NCBI GenBank assembly: GCA_011033025.1
Contig: WFMF01000012.1
Location: 409,953-473,952 of the forward strand
Source of the DNA: Beroe forskalii
Lineage: Eukaryota; Ctenophora; Nuda; Beroida; Beroidae
Length of the DNA: 64,000 nt
Reading direction: 5' to 3'
Shown here: positions 34,251 through 46,269 of the stretch, one piece after another
How the letters are laid out: every line of letters begins with the position of its first letter
How positions within the stretch are numbered: position 1 is the first letter of the stretch
Position numbers and translations under genes: made by a program
Notes under the pieces: generated by a model
The model's input: only the letters and a program-made list of their open reading frames with translations
What the model was told of the DNA's origin: nothing
Database searches by the model: none

Positions 34251-34483
34251 GGCCAGCAGTCCCGGCCCTTCGGGCCGGGACTGCTGGCCTGTTCGGCTGC
34301 TCTCGGACCTTCGGGCCGAGGGCATCTGCCCTTCGGGCAGATGCTCTCGGACAGCATCCCCGGCCCTTCGGGCCGGGGATGCTGGCTCTGGGATGCCCTC
34401 GGCCCTTCGGGCCGAGGGCATCTGCCCTTCGGGCAGATGCCCTCGGTGTTTTTTTCCGTGGCTGCGGGCGCTTGCCAGCGCCC
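34251..34483. repeat. Array of GC-rich hairpins, most with a CCCTTCGGG apex
   Basis: Consecutive near-perfect hairpins: 34251-34289 (stem 17-18 bp), 34302-34320 (one mismatch), 34322-34344 (10 bp), 34353-34383 (14 bp), 34392-34422 (14 bp), 34414-34444 (14 bp, overlapping the previous one) and 34466-34483 (7 bp, TGCC loop). The first six share a TTC loop. GC content is very high in an AT-rich region. Open frames across it on both strands (repeats of GPSGRGHLPFGQM type) reflect the repeat and are not evidence of a gene. Confidence 0.85.
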
Positions 34484-34487
34484 TGAT

Positions 34488-34890
34488 ATGTATAATCAGA
34501 CTTTCAAAATCAAATCACGTATCACTTGTGATACCAAAGGCGTAATTTATTTAATAACAGACAAAATTTGTGAAGATGTATTTTATGTTGGTTACACAGA
34601 AGATAACATGAAAGTGAGGTGGAGAAATCATAAGTCATATAAAACAGGGCAAAAAAACATGTGAAATAGCTAGCCATTTTAGTAGATTAGGTAAAACTGC
34701 CCATAAATTAGATAAGAGCACCCAAGCAGTCTACACCTCACAGCTTAGTAGCCACCTTAGTATAGTCCTAATTGAATGTGTGGAGGTCCCCAGGAAAAAC
34801 TAAGAAGCAGCAGCTAGAAATAAGGGAAAAATTTTGGCAAGGAGCATTGAAAGCTGCAAAAGTTATTTGGAGGCATTAATAAACGATAAA
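34488..34890 (+). pseudogene. PLE family B, GIY-YIG endonuclease remnant
   Basis: Starting just after the hairpin array, the frame reads FKIKSRITCDTKG, GVIYLITDKIC, then FYVGYTEDNMKVRWRNHKS, a canonical GIY-YIG with both tyrosines and the Arg/His that follow. A stop interrupts at 34664. In other frames the domain continues (SRLGKTAHKLDKSTQ) and ends EKFWQGALKAA then GGINKR near 34885, the usual close of a PLE protein. It is clearly different in sequence from family A. No RT precedes it, so it is 5'-truncated and decayed. Confidence 0.75.
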
Positions 34891-35319
34891 AATTTTTAAT
34901 AGAGCATTTGCTAGGTCGCCACACAGGCCCATCCCATCTCTCTGTGTAACCCAACATCCTTTTTAATTTATTGCAGATTTTAATTTCATACCATGACAGT
35001 ACCGATTGATTCATTGATTTATTCTGTACAGTATTTTTCATTTTATAGAATTCCAGAATTTGGTAATTAAATTGATATTGATATTGAAATTTTATATTAT
35101 TATGAATTGAAACTTATGTTGAATTTTTGGTAGAAATATCAATAGAGCTTAGCACAATATAGCTATATTTTCAATAAATTTGCAATTTATGATTGAATAA
35201 ATTTACCAACCAATTACTTTTTTATAGGCTATGAAGACAAACTATGTCGAACATGTACCTAACTTGGAAACTATTTAAAGAAATTTGATGCGTTTCATTG
35301 CTTCCACAGTGTCAAGATT

Positions 35320-35323
<4 letters not shown>

Positions 35324-35406
<83 letters not shown>
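35324..35406. repeat. (TA)n tract, about 83 bp
   Basis: Pure TA repeat immediately before PLE fragment A3. Confidence 0.95.
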
Positions 35407-35409
<3 letters not shown>

Positions 35410-36154
35410 GAAAAAGGTCAACAGTTGTAGAGTGGCAGTACATTATAACCAAAATAAGGCTCATAAATTTAGGATAGATAGTCAGGCCCAGTTTAATGCC
35501 ACTCTAGCACAAGAATTAAAGGTCACACTTGTAGATAAGGTTAAGCCTGAGCCATGGGATACCCTGAAAGCATCACAAATAAGTTAAGTAAGAAAGAAGC
35601 TTATTGGCAACACCAACTTAAAACTTTTGAATCAGATGGAGGGCTGAACATCCGTAATGAGCGCATAATAGCCAATAAGCGTGCACAAGTCAATTGATCC
35701 CATGAATTTAAATAGGCACTAGAGCATTCCCAAATCCCTTCTATCAGTCAGTTCTATGTTTTATTTATTACCAGGAGTGTACTAGTCGGTGCATTGAATT
35801 ATTTTGCATTGTTCAATCTTCTCCAGCACTTTACCCGACTTTTGTTTATACTTTTCAGATGTATTCAGTTTGATGTTTTTATGATGTATTATTTTTGATA
35901 TTGTATTCTTTCAGATGTATGTTACCCATTGATAATGTAAACTTTCTTTTAGATATTTATGATCCATTGAATTTGTAACAATTCAACCTTTTTAACTGTG
36001 CTCTGACCGTGTCACCACTTGACTTTTCAAATTTGATATTGTATTCTGTTATACTAATTCGTTTTATGTATTTTTAGTATGATCCTTAGAAGATGCAATT
36101 TATCGAAGTTCCAGATCAGTTAAATGTCGTCATTTGAGTCCTGTTGAATTTTTG

Positions 36155-36156
<2 letters not shown>
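35407..36156 (+). mobile_element. PLE family A, copy A3 (3' part only)
   Basis: It begins inside the GIY-YIG domain (KKKVNSCRVAVHYNQNKAHK), directly after a TA tract. It continues through FNATLAQELKVTLVDKVKPE, a frameshift, EAYWQHQLKTFESDGGLN and the stop, and a 3' region ending TTTTTGAAATATATA. Compared with A1 the protein part is shifted by one base near 35565. The 3' region carries the TGATCCTTAGAAGATG module at 36081. Confidence 0.8.

Positions 36157-36197
<41 letters not shown>
36157..36197. repeat. (TA)n tract, about 41 bp
   Basis: Separates the 3' end of PLE A3 from the 5' end of PLE A2. Confidence 0.95.
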
Positions 36198-36198
<1 letters not shown>

Positions 36199-39091
36199 TG
36201 GATGATATATGACAGGATGATACTGAACTTGTCAGGAAAGACTCTTACTGATGAACAAAAAGAAGTGCTAACCCTAGGCCCTGATTTTGCCCCTACTCCT
36301 TCACATCCACAAATTGATAAGAGGGATAATGATATCGACATGTGGGTAAGCAAAATCAGATGGGCACATTTTTTCAGTAAAGTCACTCCTTCCAGTACTC
36401 CTAATGTTCACAGAGACACTGAAATTGCTCATACCTCCATCTGGGAAGGAAGCTCCTAAGAGTACAAGTCAGGCTCTAGAGCTTTACCTCCAACTGACAG
36501 TCAAAGAGTTGAAAACTATAGGACTCTGCAACAATCTTTTGACAATATGTCACCCAACCATCGTCAAGCTCTCAAGCAGTTACAAAGTTGGGATGACACA
36601 GTATTTAGGTATTTTGATAAGGGCACTGGCTGGGTGTTGGATACCCAAGACAACTATGAACAGAAGGTGATGGAACATCTAGGTGATGAACACATTCATC
36701 CCTATTAATGAAGCTAACAAACACTTCTCCCATTCCGAAAAAGATCAAGGAAATCAATGGAATCATTGAAAAGTGGGTAGAAACTTCATTGAGGCAGGTG
36801 ATATCAGTAAACGTATTGCATCCTGGATTGTCAAAGAAGAATCCCGGCCAGGGTATGACTACTGTAATTGGGGTGCACAAACCCCAGGCGAATTACCCTG
36901 GGCGTTTAATTACTTCTGGGTGTGGATCTCCTACAGAAAATCTAGCTGCTTGGTCTGATTTTTATCTCAAACAATTAGCAGTGGAGTTACCGTATGTTTT
37001 GAAAGACTCTTCACAGTTCCTTTATGAAATTCATAAATTTAACCTTACCCAAAAGGATCAGATAGACAATATTATTTTGGTAAGTTGGGATGTTGTAGCA
37101 ATGTTCCCCAGTATCGATAACGTCATGGGGCTTGATGCATGTCAAGAGTTGCTTGATCAGAGAGATGTTAAGTTCCCTAGCACCACTAGTATCCTAGAAG
37201 CTACTAGGATTACTTTGGAGAACAACATTTCCTTCTTCAACAATGTTGCTTACATTCAGAAAAAATAGAACGGCTATGGGACCGCATAATGCATGCTCAT
37301 ATAAAAAATATAGCCATGCACCCCATTGATAGGATCATTAACAATAGCAATGATTTCACTATAGCCTTGTGGTGCAGGTTCAAAGATGACATATCTTTTG
37401 TCCGTGATCATGGGTCATTTTAGAAAACTCCATGAGTTCAATGCCTGGATCAACACTCTTCATCCGAAAATTAACTTTACAATGAACTATGCTACTAATC
37501 AATTGGAAGGCATTGAATACCTAGACACAAGAGTGTATATAAAGGACTCTTTTATTCATACCACTCTTTACACAAAGCCCTCTCAGACACGCATGTATCT
37601 CAACCCCAACTCTTGTCATCCTAAGCATGTGTGCAACATACCACAGGGAGTGGCTAAACGTATCAAACGTATTTGTTCAGAGGAGAATGAATACACCACT
37701 CATAAAGCTTCTCATGCTAATCATTTTGTTGACAGAGGTTATAATATGGATTTTATTTCTGCAGAATTTAATAAATGTGATAATTTAGACAGACTTGATC
37801 TTTATTGGTGATCCAGAAATTAGTTTTACCATTGAGAGTAATGAGACTAGCAGGAGAATTCCTTTAGTCTTAGGACTTTCATCCAAGTTTTTCAGGTGCT
37901 TCAAGAGCTGTTAATAAACATAAGCACCTGTTAGACTTGGATGATTCTCTGAAGGATGTAGTCTCCAAAGACAAAAGATCTTTTGTGACCTTCAGAAAGG
38001 CTAGGACTATCGGGGATTCTCTTGTTCATTCTCGTTATTCACTTGTGATACCACAGACAATAGTGTAGTCCTAGGTAACATCAATTGTAGAAATGTAATT
38101 TATGTAAATTCTTTTTATCTGACAATACAGTTAAAAATTCAGTCTTTAACTACCAAACAAATCCATAATATTTATCAGTCTATTTCGTGTGAAGATGAAC
38201 ATGTAATATATGTAATAACCGATTTAGTATAATAAAAACAAAATGTAGGTAGCACTTGATAGCACTATGAAACTTCGCTTTTTCCAATCATAAGAGTCAC
38301 ATTAAGAAAAAAAGTTAACAGTTGTAGAGTGGCAGTTCATTATAACCAAAACAAGGCATAAGTTTAGTATAGTCAGGCTCAGTTTAACGCCACTCTAGCA
38401 CAAGAATTAAAGGTCACCCTTGTGTAGATAAGGTTAATAGAGCCATGGGATACCCCTGAAAGCATCACAAATAGTTAAGTAAGAAAGAGGCTTATTGGCA
38501 ACACCAACTTAAAACTTTGAATCAGATGGAGGGCTGGTTTCATCCGTAATGAGCGCATAATAGCCAATAAGCGCTACACAAGGCAATTAATCCCATGACT
38601 TTAAATAGGCACCAGAGCCCCAAATCCCTTCTATCAACCTCAGTCAATTCTATATTTTATTTATTACTAGGAGTCTACCAGTCATTTATATTGAATTATT
38701 TTGCATTGTTCAATCTTCTCCATCATTTTACCCGAATTTTGTTTATATTTTTCAGATGTATTTAAGTTTCAGATGTATTTAAGTTTCAGATGTATTTAAG
38801 TTTGATGTTTTTATGGATGTATTATTATTGATATTGTATTCTTTCAGATGTATGTTAACCATTGATAATGTAAACTTTCTTTTAGATATTTATGATCCAT
38901 TGAAATTGTAACAATTCAACCTTTTAACTGTGCTCTGACCGCACGTCATCACTTGACTTTTCAAATTTGATATTGTATTGTGTTTACTAATTCGTTTTTA
39001 TGTCTTTTTAGTATGATCCTTAGAAGATGTAATTTATCGAAGTTCCAGATCAGTTAAATGTTGTATCATTTGAGTCCTGTTGAATTTTGAA
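36198..39091 (+). pseudogene. PLE family A, copy A2 (full length, decayed)
   Basis: This is the only copy with the N-terminal region: MILNLSGKTLTDEQKEVLTL then GPDFAPTPSHPQ. It continues in frame through a TAA at 36457 to MSPNHRQALKQLQSWDD. RT blocks follow in shifting frames: VVAMFPSIDN near 37100, YLDTRVYIKDSFIHTTLYTK near 37530, RIKRICSEENEY near 37670. The GIY-YIG region (38040-38580) has many small deletions but still reads QNVGST. The 3' region has an 18-bp triplication (TTTCAGATGTATTTAAG, 38750-38800) and ends with the family 3' module at 39016-39091. It is an old, inactive copy. Confidence 0.85.
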
Positions 39092-39113
39092 ATATATATA
39101 TATATATATATAT

Positions 39114-39236
39114 TTCAAAATTGAACAGGACTCAAATGAAACTACATTTAACTGATCGGAATCTTCGATGAATTACATCTTCTAAGGATCATCTAGCTCA
39201 AATTTGATTGTATAAAGTAGTGTTGTAAAGTTTAAA
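39114..39236 (-). mobile_element. PLE family A 3'-end fragment, inverted
   Basis: On the minus strand this reads ACTTTATACAATCAAATTTG, TGATCCTTAGAAGATGTAAT, and GATCAGTTAAATG up to TTCAATTTTGAA. It faces the A2 3' end across a 22-bp TA tract (39092-39113) and is bounded by another TA tract at 39237-39249. Confidence 0.7.
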
Positions 39237-39249
39237 ATATATATATATA

Positions 39250-39772
39250 GGATAGCCAAAAACAATTGAAAATTGTTTGGGTTTCGCAGCCACTCCAGTA
39301 TCAAAAATTATACGATTAAAAAAGTTGATATGACTTTTGATCGCAGCCCGTCCGTGGCGATGTGCTTTGGTTACGAAAAAATATCTTGGTCACGCATATG
39401 ATGTTAACTTATTGAATTGTACACTCGTGAAAACTTTCCACTTCTTTTTTGTCGAACATCTTCACACCATAATAAGTGTGACGGCGTGTTTCCTACCGGC
39501 TTAAAATCATGCATTATCAAAGCTTAGTGGACTCATGTTTTAAATTTTTATGCCCCCTAAAGTCGCTGCAAATTGGCGATTTAAATCATCAAATGAACGT
39601 ACGATTAATTTTAGCATGCTCTCAAGCCCTTTCACGTGAAATCAGACTTAATAGAATGCTAAAAATTATAGGTATTTGCTTTACGCGTTAACTCACGCTT
39701 CATTAGTTAATTAAAAGAGGTATGATTCAAACGGCAGTGAGATGTTGAATGTTGGGTTTTGCTCATGTCTTA
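39250..39772. mobile_element. TIR element GGATAGCC, copy 2 (right end lost)
   Basis: Nearly identical to 31815-32340: it starts GGATAGCCAAAAACAATTGA beside a TA tract and includes the same 60-codon frame with one changed residue. It breaks off near CATGTCTTAGCAAC, so the right terminal repeat is missing. Confidence 0.8.
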
Positions 39773-42149
39773 GCAACAAGCCACAAGGTAGTAGCCACTG
39801 TTTTATGGTCACAGACCGTTGCTATGGTGAATGGTTTCTAATAAAGAAATGCATTCGAGGTATATTGTTATTTTGTTGATGAGACTTTTGGTACAAAAAA
39901 CTAGGGTTTATATTTTGCATCCTATCAACGGTGGTCGGTGGCCGGTGGGCCTATAAAAGAGCGCAAGCTATTTCGTTCTTGTTTACCTGTCCAGTTATCC
40001 AGTTAATTTCAAATATAATAATATTTCATTCATTGATTCCGTAGGAAATGCTTGTAACACTTTGAGAGTAACAAGCATAAAGATCACAAATGTATACATT
40101 ATACATCTATCATAGGCGGCATTGATATTGAACAATCGGTGCACGAGTTAACACTTGACAGCGTACTCGTGTGCTGACGATTTCAGGATCCTATTATATT
40201 ATGGGTGAGCTAATGCCGCCGATATTAATAATGTTGCATTGTCAGATTGTAGTCTGAACACTTGAACAGATAGAAAGCAATGTTGAATGCCTAGTAACGT
40301 AGTGTTTTGATGTGTAACAGCTCCTGCCCCTTTATAACCCTCTACCCAACTGCAGTTACTCCAACTACTTACTTATATATTATCACTAAAATAGTCTTTG
40401 GTTACAACATACACAACAGGACAACAGCAAACCAAGCAATGTTACTCACTTGCGTGGCAGCACCTTTCGGAACATTTTGCGCCCTGTTTCCATAGGTCCG
40501 TCTTTGGTATCGTCGCCCAGTGGTCGGCAAGCCAACACCTGAATAAAGAGGAGTGAGTAGGGAAGGCTAGTAGAGCATTAGGGATTAAACGTCGGCCAAA
40601 CGATAAGGATGAAAGGAAAGTAAGTAAGTAATAGAATACCAAACCATAACATAATAGTAATCCTGATATATGAGGACTTACGGCCAGTGGTGGTAGATGG
40701 CGTGCCATTGGCATCAGCCATTACTGTATAGTTTTAAGGATGCTGTTCTCTTTCTCTTCGAACATGCGGTCCTACTGAAGTGATGATTGAGAAAACGAAT
40801 ATTGTTACTAGAATTTGACGCAATGAATGACCAATTAACCAAATAGCATTATTTCTCTCGACAAGTAAAACAAACTGTACATAAATATGGATCACTACAA
40901 ACTGTACAGTACAAGCAAAGAAATAAATAGTTGATGTAACGAGCTGGTACTACAGAAAACCATGTACCCACCAATCCGGCAGTAGCCACTGCTCTTACAG
41001 GCCAATTACAGGTTGCTAACAACATGCGGCCTTAACATTATCTTTGCAGTTGCTATGTACCTTCCTAGAGTCAGGGCTAGACAAACCAATTAAATACCAT
41101 AATGTGCTTTATTTCTTCTTCTGACCATTTTACCTTTTTCTAGGAACTGTAAAGAAGAATACCTAATTTAACTACCTGGGGCAGTTCTAATATACATTTC
41201 ACATAGAGCTCCTTGCCATAACTTTATTACAAGATTGCTTTCTATAATGTTTAATCACTAATCAAATGGTTGAACTCGTATCGAAAAAGTTGAAAAACTT
41301 ATAATCTAATAACTCTGCAGTCTGCTACTGGATCAGTGTCAAAGCATTTTGAAAAGAAGAAAATCAGATCAGTGCTTCAAGCATACATAGACTCATAGAG
41401 ACCGCAACAAAAACGGCCAATGTATTAAGATATTGAGAGAAATAGTAATTCATTAATAATCCAATATCACGACTTAGAGCAACAAATGCAGGAGCTTTTG
41501 TGTTAAAACAAAGCTCGTTCGTATGATTTGTGAGGCAGTGCAGCTTGCCTCGGGAGTAGCAAAAGCAATATTGAGCAGTGCCATGGTTACAACATGAGAC
41601 TCAACACACATGTTATCATGTAAAACACTGAGCAATCATGCATGGACTGCAGCATATGACATGCACGTGTCAGTAACATATTGCACCACTTCTCATATGA
41701 GCTTTATACTAATGAACAATGCAGAGATAATGAAAAATCTTTTGCAAGCTGTTATAAGGATTTTAGGATCAGAAGAATTATAGGTATATTAATTAATGAT
41801 TCATTAGAAGATTAGTAGCGGGCCCATTGGGCCTGCAAATACACAGCTCACTCTGCCATGCTAGTTGCTATGCAGCACCCTGTCAACAAATTTTAAACAC
41901 ATCAATTCAAAATGATTGAAAACTGTAAACCAGTGCATCAAAAATTCCAATCAGATAAAAAGTAACAGAGTAGTAAAATCAAAACAGCATCAAGCAGAAA
42001 TGAAAACATATATCATGGGTATGCAAATCAACAATAACCATACTGCTGGTGGACACCCTAAAATATGTTAACAAAAGGACAAAAGACACTATGACATTAA
42101 AAATTGTACAGAGTATAGGATTTTATAAGCATTGATACTAAAAAAGGAA
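39773..42149. other. Non-coding stretch with one TATA-like motif
   Basis: CCTATAAAAGAGCGCAAGC at about 39949-39967 looks like a core promoter (TATA box) of the kind found in LTR elements, but no second LTR, primer-binding site or gag-pol frame was seen. CGGCATTGATATT at about 40118 and its partial inverse at about 40217 form a weak pair. Nothing else was recognised. Confidence 0.35.
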
Positions 42150-42154
42150 CTGGT

Positions 42155-42545
42155 TGAGCCCAAACAAGCGGAACGAGCCAAAACCACCCTGAACTGACCC
42201 AAAACCTCCCCAAATCAAGCTGAAACGATGCCAAAAGAAGCGAATCAACTGGAAACAAGCAAATCGACCCAAAACAAGTGAATCAACCTGAAACAAGCGA
42301 ATCAACCAAATCAACACACATTCTTACCCTAACCCAGGTTGATTCAGGTTGATTCACCTGTTTTGGGTTGTTTCATTTGTTTTGAGTTGTTTCACTTATT
42401 TTGGGCTGATTCACTCGTTTTGGCTCACTTCAGTTGGTTTTGGCTTGATTTAGGGAGGTTTTTTGTGTTGGTTTGGGGTGGGTTTGCCAGATTGTTCCAC
42501 TTGCTTCAATTTGATTTCCCTTGATTTGGCTAGTTCCTGAGCTTG
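42155..42545. repeat. Simple-sequence inverted repeat (AAACAAGCGAATCAACC / GGTTGATTC)
   Basis: The left half is built on AACAAGCGAATCAACC and CCCAAAAC words, the right half on GGTTGATTCACCTGTTTTGG words. The two halves face each other around 42330. Pairing is statistical rather than base-perfect. The plus-strand Phe/Leu-rich frame is an artefact of it. Confidence 0.65.
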
Positions 42546-43485
42546 TAGCATTGACAAGCAGTGACAAAACATTGGAAAATTGGAAACCTCAAGACAAGGC
42601 TTTGTCACTCTCACACTGATATGTCACTAGAAGTTTTGGCAAATGAGACCTTTTGGTAGGTTGGTACCATCCATGGCATGAAAAACCTAATCCTGGCTAT
42701 CCTAGATACATGCAAAATGCTTTTCAAAATATGCAGTTTTGAGATATTCCCAAATCCCTAGACAACAAGAATTGCGCCTGCCGGTGTATTTCTCGTCGTT
42801 CGTTGTACCCGTATGCAGGCGCTTAATTTCCCTCTCCTATGTGCTTGATTTGCTGTGGCGCATGCACGTGGGCGAATCGGTACGGATGCACGTGGCAAAT
42901 TCTACAGCGCGCGCAATCACCACAATTCGTACAACTCTTGTTTTGTTGCGCTGTTTCCAGTTTTCATAACCGCAGGGTCCATTTTTGTAACGCGTTACAT
43001 TTTCTTTGCTGTTGATATCAAGCCGTCGCACTTATGGTAATTGTTGCATTCCACCTCCGTTAGCATGAATGGAAAAGTCAATAATCATGACACGATGGGC
43101 AGGTACTAGAATGAAAAAGATTGCAGATTTGGATTTAATTACGGGGATAACTTCTACTCAATTCCTTGGACCAATCATCATGATCCATCGTCGCACTTAA
43201 ATCATGAATTCATTGTCAGTTAGATGCTCAAGCTGAAAAAAGACTAAATGTTTCAAACTCCAATAAAAACTGTGAAAAGATTTGATGAAGTCGATCTGAC
43301 TATCTGACAAGATTTTGAAAAACAATCAATTTCAAGGTTAGAATGAACTGAGCATCGAACCTAAATTCCTGTCAGCTAGCAGAAGTTTACAGTTACACTC
43401 GATGCCACTACACCAAAAACTGCAAAAATACCCCGACTTGACTGATATTATAAAGGAGCAGTTGCTTGATTTATTACGCCATTTT
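42546..43485. other. Non-coding stretch
   Basis: The small overlapping frames on both strands near 42750-43040 have no family features. Nothing was recognised. Confidence 0.4.
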
Positions 43486-43565
43486 TTTGGAAATTTCTCC
43501 CCCATATTTAGAGATTTCTCCCCATTTTTAGAGATTTCTCCCCATATTTAGAGATTTCTCCCCCC
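43486..43565. repeat. AGAGATTTCTCCCCATATTT minisatellite
   Basis: About four tandem units of 20 bp: ATTTCTCCCCxATxTTTAGAG. Confidence 0.8.
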
Positions 43566-44097
43566 ACCCGGGCACTTTTCAGAATTAACAGTACGAATAA
43601 AGGTAGTATACATAAATTCTCCCACAATCCTCTAAATCACGATCTCTGCTAACCCTCTCATTTGCCTTTTTGTAAAACAAAAACGCAATTGGAGAGGGAA
43701 AAATGCATAAAATTAGGAAAATTACTTGAGTTCTATCTTAATTTTAGAAACGAAAGTGCATATTTTAAAGTTTCAAACTGTGAATCATCAGCAGTTATCC
43801 TACAGTTGTAAGGTTTCCCAGTCATCTGTGATATAGATGTCCCATCAGCAGGTGACAAATGAAAATGGAGGGGTTTCGGCCCACATACACCTCACAGCTT
43901 ACAAGTGCAAGGCTGGGCCACCCAGGACTCCAGATTCCTGAGGAACACAGTTTAGAGGGGAGGGGGAGGAAAGAGAAAGAGTTCAGTAGAGGTAAAAGAT
44001 CATTGAGTGCTAAAATCATGTGGAATATCTAAGTATAAAGTTATTAAAACCTGAATGTGTACGTTAAAATGAAAGGGAGGTTGTAGGCATCTGCCTG
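43566..44097. other. Non-coding stretch
   Basis: Nothing recognised. Confidence 0.4.
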
Positions 44098-44772
44098 TCC
44101 AGCTAGGGGGGCGGAGCCCCCCGGAAAATTTTTGGGTTTTTCAATGTCTGAGAATGAATTTTGGGCTACAGAAATGGGTAAGAATCGGGAAAATTTTAAG
44201 TCTTATACAATGGCACTTTAACAAGTCTTGAGCAAGTTTTCATTTTTTCATGTTGAAAAACTGTGTGCAGAACATTTTGTGCCTCATAATCACCATTGCC
44301 CAACTGATGACCCATTGTTAGCCCAGAGCAGTTGCTGGTTTTTAGGCGTTTAGTTATTATGAACATCATTGAATCTTTTTATTCATTCTGACAGTATGTC
44401 ACTTGCATAAATCTATGAGTATTATATGAGCATGATATTTAGTTATTCCTTCCTTTATTATTATTATTTTTGCCTACTAAAAATGGAGACATGAATTTAT
44501 TACAGCACTTTTGTACCTACTGTGGTTTGTAGAAATAAAATACCATGATGAACCTACAAACTAGCCTACATGAAGTGTTGATATGTTGTTGAATGTTCAC
44601 AATTGTGATGTTCATATGATGTTCACATTGCAAATGATGCATCAAAATCATTCGCCATATTTTAATGAGTAAACTGTAAACATTGTTTGAGTTGGAAATT
44701 TTAATAGGGAGTAAGATTTTTTTGAGTCAGTTCAAAAATCTTGGGGGGGGGGGCTTCATCCCCCCTGGCCAA
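44098..44772. mobile_element. Possible MITE with G/C-run ends
   Basis: The left end CCAGCTAGGGGGGCGGAGCC, followed by CCCCGGAAAATTTTT, resembles the reverse complement of the right end (CCAGGGGGGATGAAGCCCCC, then AAGATTTTT). Both ends can also form a short G-run/C-run hairpin. No protein. Boundaries are tentative. Confidence 0.45.
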
Positions 44773-45420
44773 GTAATAAAAACAAGTAATTAATAAAACA
44801 AGTAATTATATTTTATAGCCATTACACCAAGATTGAACATACTCTTCATCTCGTTTTCAATTATGACTCAGATCAATTGCTCAATTACAATGGGCAACAA
44901 TAACATAACAAAACAACTTAGTAAATTATAGAAAGTAAAAATCAGGATATCCTAACAATCTGAAATAATCAATTATTGTAAAAAAACAAAAAAAGAAAAA
45001 AAAAACAAAAAAAAACTAAAGCAACAGATATGCAATAAGCTAAAATATACACATTATCAAAGTGCAAACTATGCAGCAAATATGAGAATCTAGTTTTCAA
45101 AGACAATTGAGTTGTGTTGGGGTTCCTAAGCCCGCATAGGTGTGTGTACGCACCGCGCGACGATAACAGGGATATACGCATTTAGCAAGTATTGGGGCTA
45201 CAGGGAATGCCTGTGGAAACTTGGGCATCACCCTTGGTACAACTAATCAGGGCACAATAAATTACTTGAATTCGTCAATTTGTTTCAAGGAAAGTTAATT
45301 ACTTTGCTGACAGTTAATTACTGCTGGGTTGGTCATACGGGCTAGACCAGCGTGCGTGCACATCAACGTTCCACTCCTCAATTCGAGAAGAATCTTGCAT
45401 CTGCTGTGAGCTGATGACCT
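44773..45420. other. AT-rich non-coding stretch
   Basis: Nothing recognised apart from A-rich runs near 44985-45020. TTAATTACTTTGCTGACAGT at about 45296 recurs at about 53030. Confidence 0.35.
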
Positions 45421-45500
45421 CAGAATAAAACAAAAGTTCAGAATAAAACAAAAGTTTATTTCGCATTTCTTTATACACGCCTAAATACTGAATATATACA
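45421..45500. repeat. Repeat R3, copy 2
   Basis: Related to 20276-20360: tandem CAGAATAAAACAAAAGTT followed by TTATTTCGCATTTC. Confidence 0.6.
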
Positions 45501-45761
45501 AAATATGATAAAAATTCTGGTTTCAGGGTAATATTGAAATCAATATGGATTAGAATATTCTAATAGAGGGATTCTGGTTTCAGGGTGATAGGGAAACTCT
45601 AACATTAGAGCATACAGATGATAGGGTTCTGATATCAGGGTGTAGGGGAATTGTATAACATTAGGACATTAGAAAATTCTAACAAAGTGATCAGGAGTAA
45701 AATTTCTTTGATTTTGACTTAGCCCACGCCTTTAGATGACCTCCTACCCAGTGAGGGCTTA

Positions 45762-45830
45762 CAAGTGCTGGCGAAACGCAAGGTCGCAAGGCTGGAGGCT
45801 TATTGCTTCCTTTAAGTGTACCAGCACTTG
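45762..45830. other. Hairpin CAAGTGCTGG...CCAGCACTTG
   Basis: A perfect 10-bp stem with a loop of about 50 bases. It is isolated. A small structured RNA is possible, but chance or a transposon end is just as likely. Confidence 0.3.
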
Positions 45831-46269
45831 AAGCTAGGATAGTCTTTGTTTCTAGTATATATCATTATAAGAATATTTTATTGTGTTTGTATAATGTAGG
45901 CGAAGTCAATTTTCTTGAAATGGATGAGTTTCAAACTTTTTCAACATACTTAATGTTAAACTCATTAAGTTACATAATATCAACTTATTAAATAGGCAAT
46001 ATTATGTCAACAAACAAAACATTTATGAATTTGGCTGAATGTTTCAATGTAACAAGAGACTGGGCATGGGGTTTTCATTTTATTGTGATTACAGATAAAT
46101 TAATTATGTGTAACTGCTGCAAATTCTCAAATTAAACGCAATGCACGAGAAATAGGCGGTTTGACGTCATCAACTCACTACATCATGATATTATGATAAT
46201 GACATCATCTTTCCTGCCTACTTTTCATGCACAGGGTATAGTCTTTAATTCTTTAATTTATGGAGGCTT

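Noticed and set aside
34209-34545. Proteins with repeated GPSGRGHLPFGQM
   Set aside because: Both strands and two frames are open because of the GC-rich hairpin repeats. There is no codon bias or homology.
39773-40320. LTR retrotransposon suggested by CCTATAAAAGAGCGCAAG
   Set aside because: No second LTR, primer-binding site, polypurine tract or gag-pol coding sequence was found; kept only as a TATA-like motif.
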